From NCBI GenBank assembly GCA_903970355.1, contig CAJCIF010000023.1:1-8801 (forward strand): a stretch of 8,801 bases of DNA, given 5' to 3'. This document shows positions 1 to 4,039 of this stretch, in pieces (the stretch's first letter is position 1; each line of letters opens with the position of its first letter). The position numbers were made by a program, and so were the translations under genes. The DNA comes from Actinomycetota bacterium. Lineage in GTDB: Bacteria; Cyanobacteriota; Vampirovibrionia; Obscuribacterales; Obscuribacteraceae. Below the pieces are notes generated by a model, which worked only from the letters and a program-made list of their open reading frames with translations, did not search any database and had not been told where the DNA came from.

Positions 1-1153
1 ATACTTTTCCAAAGAATTCAGTATCGGATTTTTTGGCAATTTCAAAGTCTGTAACTGCTTCGTTATTGAAGAAGACCGTGATCATTCCGGTTACGTGCAC
101 AACTTGCACTGGCAACTTCTTTGTGCCCAGGTCAGCAAGAGCTTCTGCCAGCTTCTGGGTTTTCGCCTTCAATACTTCATAGCTACTGGCAGTCAACGCT
201 TTCAATTGGGCAAGACCGGCTGCCATCGCCAGCGGGTTACCGGAAAGAGTGCCGGCTTGATAAACATCGCCTTGAGGAGCAATCAGTTCCATAATATCTT
301 TGCGGCCGCCATAGGCGCCCACGGGTAGCCCGCCGCCAATGATCTTGCCGAGTGTTGTAAGGTCAGGCTTAACACCGTAAAGTTCTTGCGCGCCGCCACG
401 AGCAACACGGAAGCCCGTCATCACTTCATCAAATATCAGTAGGGCACCGTGTTTGGTGCAGAGATCCCGCAAACCGTTTAAATATCCTTCCTTGGGAAGA
501 ATGAGTCCAGCATTGCCAACGATCGGTTCAACGATAATGGCAGCAATATCTTTGTGCTCATCAAATGCTTTCTTAACAGCGTCAAGATCATTAAAAGGCA
601 ACGACAAAGTCAATTTCGCCAATTCTTCCGGCACACCAGCGGAACTGGCAATGCCCAGAGTCGCAAGTCCCGATCCCGCTTTAACAAGCAACGAATCACC
701 ATGACCGTGATAGCATCCATCAAACTTTATGATGCGAGATCTTTTTGTAAAAGCTCGTGCCAGGCGAATTGCAGACATGGTCGCTTCCGTTCCGGAATTG
801 ACCATGCGAACCATTTCAATGGAAGGAACTGTTGCGCATATGAGTTCGGCCAATTGCACTTCATTCGGACAAGGCACACCATAACTGGTACCACGCACAA
901 GCGCATCTTCAAGAGCTTCTTGCACTCTCGGATGGCGATGACCCAGAATCATCGGTCCCCAGGAGCAGACGTAATCAATTAATCGATTACCATCAACATC
1001 GAACAAATAGGCTGCATCAGCTCGATCTATAAATATGGGATCGGCACCCACCGCTTTGCAGGAGCGAGCTGGCGAATTGACACCACCTGGTATCACCGCC
1101 TTTGCTCTTTCAAAAAGTCGATGAGACCTTGATATTTCAATTATTTGAGTCAT
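1..1153 (-). CDS. hemL: Glutamate-1-semialdehyde 2,1-aminomutase, C-terminus cut by window edge
   Basis: PLP enzyme of the C5 pathway that converts glutamate-1-semialdehyde to 5-aminolevulinate, the first dedicated tetrapyrrole precursor; cytoplasmic. I translated the minus strand from the ATG at 1153 and read 384 codons to the left edge with no stop or frameshift. The family is usually about 430 residues, so roughly 45 are missing. Visible landmarks: [23 protein letters not shown] at the N-terminus (residues 8-30, start of the family signature), the PLP-phosphate loop [15 protein letters not shown] (119-133), FDEVMTGFR with Asp242 expected to contact the pyridine nitrogen, [17 protein letters not shown] with Lys270 as the Schiff-base lysine, and AGTLSGNP (300-307). 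The Shine-Dalgarno is weak (GGAT about 6 nt before ATG). It lies 36 nt behind the thioredoxin-fold gene on the same strand, so co-transcription is likely. Identification is secure. Confidence 0.96.
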   Translation of the reverse strand, partial: MTQIIEISRSHRLFERAKAVIPGGVNSPARSCKAVGADPIFIDRADAAYLFDVDGNRLIDYVCSWGPMILGHRHPRVQEALEDALVRGTSYGVPCPNEVQLAELICATVPSIEMVRMVNSGTEATMSAIRLARAFTKRSRIIKFDGCYHGHGDSLLVKAGSGLATLGIASSAGVPEELAKLTLSLPFNDLDAVKKAFDEHKDIAAIIVEPIVGNAGLILPKEGYLNGLRDLCTKHGALLIFDEVMTGFRVARGGAQELYGVKPDLTTLGKIIGGGLPVGAYGGRKDIMELIAPQGDVYQAGTLSGNPLAMAAGLAQLKALTASSYEVLKAKTQKLAEALADLGTKKLPVQVVHVTGMITVFFNNEAVTDFEIAKKSDTEFFGKV

Positions 1154-1189
1154 TTTGTTATCCAGTTTCTGAGTAATCTGTTTGGACTT

Positions 1190-1666
1190 TTAACTCTCAG
1201 CAGGCACCTTTTCTTCGCTGGCAGAAAGAACTCTTTGAATAACGGGCTCAACCATCTTGGCTGCTTTTTCGCCAGCTTGGAAATGGCGAAGCTTGCCATC
1301 TCGATCGAAGAGATAGTAGGCAGGCACGTACTTGTTTTGATAGGCATCCGTAATTGTATGCCAATTATCTACCACGCATGGCCATTTTATGTGGTACTCA
1401 GCAATCGCCTCTTTGACAGACTCGACGTTGGTATCACTTTCCTGCCTCGGCATATGCACAGATACTAGCCTGAGCCCCTGTGATCCATAAGTTTCAACCC
1501 ATCTTTCTACATCAGGCAAAGAGTCCTTACAGCTATGACAGCTTACCGCCCAAAAATGTATAAGCGTGGGCGCATTCTCGAAATAATCAGCAGTGAGAGG
1601 TTGAGAATTGAACCAATCTGTACCGCCTTCTAATGGCGGCATTTTGTCGTCCATTCTTAATCCCAT
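1190..1666 (-). CDS. Thioredoxin-fold (TlpA/DipZ C-domain-like) redox protein
   Basis: Probable thiol-disulfide oxidoreductase of 158 residues. The N-terminal PPLEGGTDWFNSQPLT (residues 9-24) resembles the opening of redoxin domains in DipZ and NHLRC2-type proteins. HFWAVSCHSC follows, giving a CxxC active site at Cys43 and Cys46; the more usual version in that group is CINC. The later VHMPRQ strand, the YVPAYYLFDRDGK segment with the likely cis-proline (Pro115), and a C-terminal helix complete the fold. I chose the ATG at 1666 because GGAGG lies 4 nt upstream (1671-1675). The longer reading frame from 1741 adds 25 residues lacking any motif. There is no signal peptide or membrane segment, so it is probably cytoplasmic. 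The partner is unknown; the 2-Cys peroxiredoxin encoded upstream and HemL downstream are the obvious candidates by context only. Confidence 0.88.
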   Translation of the reverse strand: MGLRMDDKMPPLEGGTDWFNSQPLTADYFENAPTLIHFWAVSCHSCKDSLPDVERWVETYGSQGLRLVSVHMPRQESDTNVESVKEAIAEYHIKWPCVVDNWHTITDAYQNKYVPAYYLFDRDGKLRHFQAGEKAAKMVEPVIQRVLSASEEKVPAES

Positions 1667-1670
1667 AAAA

Positions 1671-1675
1671 CCTCC
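1671..1675 (-). promoter_or_regulatory. Shine-Dalgarno GGAGG deciding the thioredoxin-fold start
   Basis: Reads GGAGG on the minus strand, 4 nt before the ATG at 1666. It favours this start over the in-frame ATG at 1741 and over the ATG at 1654, which would be 16 nt away. The 4-nt spacing is on the short side. Confidence 0.65.
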
Positions 1676-1692
1676 AATCCGAGAAATATGTA

Positions 1693-1732
1693 GTGAGCCT
1701 ATTGAGTGTATTCCCGATCTTGACCGGCTCAC
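1693..1732. repeat. Long-spaced perfect inverted repeat GTGAGCC-N26-GGCTCAC
   Basis: Seven-base perfect arms (1693-1699 and 1726-1732) lie in the upstream region of the thioredoxin-fold/hemL unit, 18 nt before the GGAGG. The centres are 33 bp apart, about three helical turns, so this could be a pair of protein half-sites or an mRNA hairpin with a 26-nt loop. A candidate minus-strand -10 (TAGAAT, reverse complement at 1740-1745) sits just upstream, which would place the dyad in the 5' leader. No good -35 was found. Chance occurrence cannot be excluded. Confidence 0.4.
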
Positions 1733-1778
1733 CCTGTACATTCTAACGCGCTATCGCCAGAAGAAACTCATTAAGCAA

Positions 1779-1975
1779 AGCGACTGCGCGGAGACGGCGA
1801 CGGAGGAGCCAACGGAGCGCTTTTGTTTTTAGCGAGAACACGCGCAGACACGGCAACGAACGAAGCGCAGGAGCTCTTTTATGATGTTTAAGCGAAGCGC
1901 AGCCGTTGCGAAGAGCAATGGCAGAGCGCAGCGCGAATACGCGCGGAGAAGGCGACGAAAGAGTCACCGGAGCGC
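1779..1975. repeat. Cluster of degenerate 42-46 bp GC-rich direct repeats
   Basis: Three related units on the plus strand: A 1779-1820, B 1831-1876 and C 1930-1975. Each opens with AGCG, passes through a GCGC-purine-GA core and a GGCRACGA element, and ends in or near GGAGC. By eye B and C match at 34 of 46 positions, and A and C at 30 of 37 over the shared 3' part. Between B and C is a GC-rich hairpin (1897-1929). The region fills most of the 388-nt gap between the thioredoxin-fold start and the peroxiredoxin stop. No convincing protein is encoded: a 74-codon minus-strand frame here is only a translation of the repeat. It looks like a dispersed low-complexity bacterial repeat family. This is inference, since only this one locus is visible. 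Confidence 0.65.
1897..1929. repeat. GC-rich imperfect hairpin inside the repeat cluster
   Basis: Outer GCGC arms (1897-1900 and 1926-1929) and a G1902-C1922 pair enclose CCGTTGC (1903-1909) and GCAATGG (1915-1921). These pair over 7 bp with one G-T wobble and a 5-nt GAAGA loop. It could fold as RNA in either orientation. It has no T-tract, so it is not a standard terminator. Confidence 0.45.
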
Positions 1976-1977
1976 AT

Positions 1978-2012
1978 AAAAAAAGAGGGCCGGGCAGAGA
2001 AGCCCAACCCTC
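1978..2012 (-). terminator. Strong intrinsic terminator of the peroxiredoxin gene
   Basis: On the minus strand GAGGGTTGGGC pairs with GCCCGGCCCTC over 11 bp with two G-U wobbles, closing a 6-nt loop (TTCTCT). A run of seven T follows directly (A-tract at 1978-1984 on the plus strand). The hairpin starts 42 nt beyond the peroxiredoxin stop codon. It should separate that gene from the thioredoxin-fold/hemL unit downstream, which therefore needs its own promoter. Confidence 0.9.
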
Positions 2013-2054
2013 ACCTATGAGGAGTGCAAAAATCAGTTTGCAGCACTTGCTAAT

Positions 2055-2594
2055 TTAGACAGCAAGAGGCTTCTGACCTGGCTTCCAATCAGCTGCGCAG
2101 AGTCCACCAGTTTTGATGGCTTCCAAAACGCGCAGAGATTCATCCACGCTGCGGCCAATGTTCAAGCTGTGTACAACTTGATATTGCAGAATGCCTTCTG
2201 GATCGATTATGAACAAGCCGCGCAAAGCTATACCTTGATCTTCCATGAGGACGCCGTAATCACGGCTGACATCTTTGGTGATGTCGGATGCGAGTACATA
2301 TCTAAGCGAACCAAGTCCGCCTTTATCTTCACCAGTGCTGATCCATGCTCTGTGGCTGAACACACTGTCAGTAGATACAGCAACTACTTCAGCGCCAGCT
2401 TTTTTGAATTCGTCGTATCGTGTGTCGAATGCCTTCAGTTCGGTTGGGCAAACGAACGTGAAATCGAGAGGATAGAAAAATAGGATGAGGTATTTGCCCT
2501 TGTAGTCGGACAATCGGACATTTTCTTTGAGCGTCTTCATGTCCTTTGTGGAGGGCATATCGAAGTCCGGTGCTCTTTTACCAACTTGCAACAT
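2055..2594 (-). CDS. Typical 2-Cys peroxiredoxin (AhpC/Prx1 type)
   Basis: Thiol peroxidase that reduces hydrogen peroxide, organic hydroperoxides and possibly peroxynitrite using thioredoxin-like or AhpF-like electron donors; cytoplasmic and normally an obligate dimer or decamer. The 179-residue protein has PLDFTFVCPTE with Thr46 and peroxidatic Cys49, RGLFIID with Arg126, and resolving Cys166 in GGLCAADWKPGQ. The lengths and spacing are normal for the family. It carries a GGLG motif (residues 92-95) but ends KPLAV without the YF-containing C-terminal helix found in hyperoxidation-sensitive eukaryotic forms, so it is predicted to be a robust enzyme. The ATG at 2594 fits family length; GGGG lies 11 nt upstream, so the ribosome site is poor. 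It is flanked by a strong terminator downstream and a palindromic candidate operator upstream, suggesting a monocistronic, regulated gene. Confidence 0.96.
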   Translation of the reverse strand: MLQVGKRAPDFDMPSTKDMKTLKENVRLSDYKGKYLILFFYPLDFTFVCPTELKAFDTRYDEFKKAGAEVVAVSTDSVFSHRAWISTGEDKGGLGSLRYVLASDITKDVSRDYGVLMEDQGIALRGLFIIDPEGILQYQVVHSLNIGRSVDESLRVLEAIKTGGLCAADWKPGQKPLAV

Positions 2595-2619
2595 AACGAG
2601 TGTTACCCCAACGAGTAGA

Positions 2620-2666
2620 AATATAGTGCTTCACCACATATCTTAGACTGAGTCTAAACCGATCAA
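2620..2666 (-). promoter_or_regulatory. Candidate promoter region of the peroxiredoxin gene
   Basis: Two readings are possible on the minus strand. TTGATC (reverse complement at 2661-2666) and TAAGAT (2640-2645) are separated by 15 bp. Alternatively TATATT at 2620-2625, five of six matches to a -10, lies 25 nt before the ATG. Either choice places the palindrome at 2643-2657 within or against the polymerase footprint. Confidence 0.45.
2643..2657. promoter_or_regulatory. Perfect 7-1-7 palindrome, candidate Fur/PerR-type operator
   Basis: TTAGACT-G-AGTCTAA is a perfect 15-bp dyad centred 56 bp upstream of the peroxiredoxin ATG, overlapping or adjoining the candidate promoter elements. The 7-1-7 layout matches PerR and Fur boxes, and PerR commonly controls peroxiredoxins. 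The bases differ from the classic AT-only PerR box, so the regulator is not identified; another dimeric repressor is possible. Confidence 0.6.
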
Positions 2667-2677
2667 TGTGGCTTTAA

Positions 2678-2688
2678 TGGAATTTCCA
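2678..2688. repeat. Short palindrome TGGAATTTCCA upstream of the peroxiredoxin promoter
   Basis: A perfect 5-1-5 dyad, flanked by AATGG and CCATT as a second overlapping inverted pair. It lies 12 bp upstream of the candidate -35 at 2661-2666, a position that would suit an activator. Dyads this short are common by chance. Confidence 0.3.
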
Positions 2689-2729
2689 CCATTGGCAACG
2701 TTAGTTTTGACTGTTAACCAGCTAAAGAT

Positions 2730-2744
2730 CCGCTTGTGAAGCGG
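2730..2744 (-). terminator. Weak hairpin, possible terminator of the 67-codon ORF
   Basis: CCGCTT and AAGCGG form a perfect 6-bp stem with a 3-nt loop, about 20 nt after the stop of the small minus-strand ORF. On that strand it is followed by ATCTTT, a poor T-tract. It could equally be a structured element upstream of the peroxiredoxin promoter. Confidence 0.35.
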
Positions 2745-2765
2745 GATTTCGTGCCTGTAAATAAG

Positions 2766-2969
2766 TTAACCGTTCTTGAAATTTGATGAAGCACTCTGCA
2801 ACTTTTCCCATTCGGCAAGCTTCGATTCCAGGCGGAACTTGAGCACATATTTTTGAATGAGCGGTGACTTCGGACTCCAGCCTAAATTGAGGAGGTGTTG
2901 TAAATGTTCAGGTGGGGTGCTGCTTTTTTTGCTTCTTCCCAATTCTGAGTCGTTAGCTGAGTCACTCAT
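2766..2969 (-). CDS. Hypothetical small protein, 67 residues
   Basis: I do not recognise this protein. It has a polar, probably disordered N-terminus (residues 1-19, rich in Ser, Asp and Lys). A compact part follows with GWSPKSPLIQKYVLKF (30-45) and a helical, charged KLAEWEKLQ segment. No membrane segment, signal peptide or cysteine is present. Support for a real gene: the hydrophobic pattern and codon use look natural, it fills a gap that otherwise lacks a gene, and a hairpin follows its stop. Against: there is no clear ribosome site before the ATG, and the promoter is weak (TTGTTA and TAATAA, 17 bp apart, reverse complements at 3022-3027 and 2999-3004). It is divergent from rplU and lies 171 nt upstream of the peroxiredoxin start. 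Confidence 0.5.
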   Translation of the reverse strand: MSDSANDSELGRSKKSSTPPEHLQHLLNLGWSPKSPLIQKYVLKFRLESKLAEWEKLQSASSNFKNG

Positions 2970-3009
2970 GGCGCGGTTCTATATCCAGTTTCCAGATGTT
3001 ATTAGCGAT

Positions 3010-3035
3010 AAAAAGCGGCTTTAACAACGCTTTTT
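3010..3035. terminator. Symmetric A/T-flanked hairpin in the divergent intergenic region
   Basis: AAAAAGCG (3010-3017) and CGCTTTTT (3028-3035) form a perfect 8-bp stem with a 10-nt loop. The T-run reads as a terminator tail in both directions. The GC part of the stem is only 3 bp, so termination would be weak. No gene visibly needs a terminator here, since both neighbours read away from it. Confidence 0.35.
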
Positions 3036-3044
3036 GCAATGATA

Positions 3045-3068
3045 GGGCATCGCGGTTAAGCCGTGCCC
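3045..3068. repeat. Imperfect GC-rich dyad GGGCA...TGCCC
   Basis: GGGCA (3045-3049) pairs with TGCCC (3064-3068), and CGG (3053-3055) with CCG (3061-3063), around a TTAAG loop and a 3-nt bulge. It resembles a decayed copy of the GGGGCA/TGCCCC palindromes scattered in many bacterial intergenic regions. Its inner part is similar to the loop of the hairpin at 3010-3035, read on the other strand. Confidence 0.35.
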
Positions 3069-3096
3069 CTACAATACTTAAAGAAAGACTCTGAAG

Positions 3097-3126
3097 TTGA
3101 CCAGCAGTCCAAATGGCTGGTACGAT
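3097..3126 (+). promoter_or_regulatory. Candidate rplU promoter with an internal dyad
   Basis: TTGACC (3097-3102) and TACGAT (3121-3126) are separated by 18 bp and lie 65 bp before the rplU ATG. A perfect inverted repeat, ACCAGC (3100-3105) and GCTGGT (3116-3121), sits between and over the two boxes. That is a layout expected of a repressor site or of early-transcript structure. Confidence 0.45.
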
Positions 3127-3165
3127 ATGAAATTCCGGCTTGACTACTTATTGGCAGGCCCAGTA

Positions 3166-3177
3166 CGCCTTCGGGTG
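3166..3177 (+). promoter_or_regulatory. cUUCGg tetraloop hairpin just before the rplU ribosome site
   Basis: CGCC and GGTG form a 4-bp stem (one G-U pair) closed by TTCG in the stable C(UUCG)G context. It ends 4 nt before the GGAG that serves rplU. Ribosomal protein leaders often carry autoregulatory structure; here only this small hairpin is evident. Confidence 0.35.
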
Positions 3178-3191
3178 AAATGGAGACGACC

Positions 3192-3695
3192 ATGTTTGCG
3201 ATTGTGGAAGCTTCTGGTAGACAATACCAATTAGAAGCTGGGCGTTTTGTTGATCTAGACCTGCAAGAACTGAATGACGGCGACGAATTTGTGTTCGACC
3301 GCGTCCTCATGCTTGTCAACGGCAAAGATTCTACGCTTGGTGCACCAGTTGTGGAAGGAGCCAAGGTAATTGGCAAGGTGTTGTCAACTGGGCGATCGAA
3401 AAAGATCATCGTCTATCACCAAAAACCAAAAAAAGGTACACGTAAGAAACAGGGTCACCGTCAACATTTCACAAGAGTGTTGGTTGATTCTATTGTTTTG
3501 AATGACAAGGTGCTGGCAAAGGCCGAAGAAAGACAAGCAAAGGCTGAAACCAAGCCCAAAGCAGAAACTGCTCCAAAGCCAGCCAAGGAACCAGCCAAAC
3601 AAGCCAAGAAACCAGAAGCGAAAGAATCTAAAAAAGCCTCTGGCGCATCAGAAACCAAGACTGCGAAGAAACCGGAAAGTAAACCGAAGAAGTAG
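3192..3695 (+). CDS. rplU: Large-subunit ribosomal protein bL21 with long basic C-terminal tail
   Basis: Structural protein of the 50S subunit that contacts 23S rRNA. The core (residues 1-106) opens [19 protein letters not shown] and contains the conserved [12 protein letters not shown] (80-91) followed by [10 protein letters not shown] start at the ATG at 3192, preceded by GGAG with 6-nt spacing (3182-3185). An in-frame ATG at 3180 would add METT, bury that ribosome site and spoil the conserved N-terminus. Typical bL21 has about 103 residues; this one has 167. The extra 61 residues are low complexity, with 18 lysines and many Ala, Pro and Glu, containing repeats such as [13 protein letters not shown], and are surely disordered. 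Cyanobacterial homologues share the EASG and KKGTRKK features. It is co-directional with rpmA 34 nt downstream, the standard rplU-rpmA pair. Confidence 0.97.
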   Translation: MFAIVEASGRQYQLEAGRFVDLDLQELNDGDEFVFDRVLMLVNGKDSTLGAPVVEGAKVIGKVLSTGRSKKIIVYHQKPKKGTRKKQGHRQHFTRVLVDSIVLNDKVLAKAEERQAKAETKPKAETAPKPAKEPAKQAKKPEAKESKKASGASETKTAKKPESKPKK

Positions 3696-3715
3696 CAACT
3701 TTCCAATTGATAGAT

Positions 3716-3720
3716 GGGAG
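3716..3720 (+). promoter_or_regulatory. Shine-Dalgarno GGGAG of rpmA
   Basis: GGGAG lies 9 nt before the rpmA ATG in the 34-nt rplU-rpmA spacer. It shows that rpmA is translated from its own site rather than by overlap with rplU. Confidence 0.6.
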
Positions 3721-3729
3721 TGAATCGAA

Positions 3730-3984
3730 ATGGCACATAAAAAAGGCGCTGGCTCAACGCGCAACGGACGCGACAGCCAACCCAAAAGACTGGGTGTAAA
3801 AATGTATGCTGGCGAAGCCGCTTTGCCGGGCGCCATCTTAGTTCGCCAGCGCGGCACGAAGATTCATCCTGGCGTAAATGTCTTGCGCGGTAATGACGAT
3901 TCTCTTTATTCGACGGTCGCCGGTATTGTAAAGTTCGAAGAATCACGTGGCAGAAAGCTCGTTAGCGTTTATCCTAATAGCTGA
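3730..3984 (+). CDS. rpmA: Large-subunit ribosomal protein bL27
   Basis: 50S protein whose N-terminal tail reaches the peptidyl-transferase centre. The 84-residue product begins [16 protein letters not shown], the canonical form in which the functional N-terminus is made directly. The extra N-terminal peptide cleaved by Prp protease in Firmicutes is absent. RLGVK (residues 21-25), [13 protein letters not shown] (36-48), the GNDDSLY region (54-60) and KLVSVYPNS at the end match the family throughout, and the length is normal. It follows rplU on the same strand. The usual downstream partner obg is not present; murE follows instead after 55 nt. Confidence 0.98.
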   Translation: MAHKKGAGSTRNGRDSQPKRLGVKMYAGEAALPGAILVRQRGTKIHPGVNVLRGNDDSLYSTVAGIVKFEESRGRKLVSVYPNS

Positions 3985-4015
3985 TAGCCATTGCGTTCAA
4001 ACTCTCTGGCTCATC
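3983..4015 (+). terminator. Weak candidate terminator after rpmA, overlapping its stop
   Basis: GATAGCCA (3983-3990) pairs with TGGCTCATC (4007-4015) with one bulged C and a 16-nt loop, and TTTTCTTCTTTTC follows. The stem is short, so partial read-through into murE is likely. I found no good promoter between rpmA and murE. Confidence 0.35.
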
Positions 4016-4039
4016 TTTTCTTCTTTTCTATTTTGAGCA

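Noticed and set aside
721..790. Possible frameshift in hemL, because a minus-strand frame of 61 codons ends inside it
   Set aside because: Reading the four T in the GCTTTTACA codons carefully keeps the frame open through [19 protein letters not shown]; there is no frameshift.
554..982. 142-codon plus-strand frame
   Set aside because: It lies wholly antisense to the well-conserved hemL reading frame; a shadow frame.
1667..1741. Longer N-terminus (start at 1741) for the thioredoxin-fold protein
   Set aside because: The extra 25 residues match nothing, and GGAGG correctly precedes the ATG at 1666.
1743..1967. 74-codon minus-strand reading frame upstream of the thioredoxin-fold gene
   Set aside because: It is a translation of the degenerate GC-rich repeat, rich in Leu, Arg and Ala with no domain pattern and no ribosome site.
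1779..1975. CRISPR array
   Set aside because: Units are degenerate, unevenly spaced (52 and 99 bp start to start), with no spacer-like unique segments of constant length and no cas genes.
3180..3191. ATG at 3180 as the rplU start
   Set aside because: The Shine-Dalgarno GGAG lies inside it, and it would place METT before the conserved bL21 N-terminus.
3056..3409. 117-codon minus-strand frame opposite the rplU start
   Set aside because: Overlaps the promoter, leader and N-terminal coding part of rplU on the other strand; no protein-like pattern.
3461..3946. 161-codon minus-strand frame
   Set aside because: Antisense to rplU and rpmA. Its Ala/Leu/Phe-rich stretch is the complement of the Lys/Ala tail of bL21.
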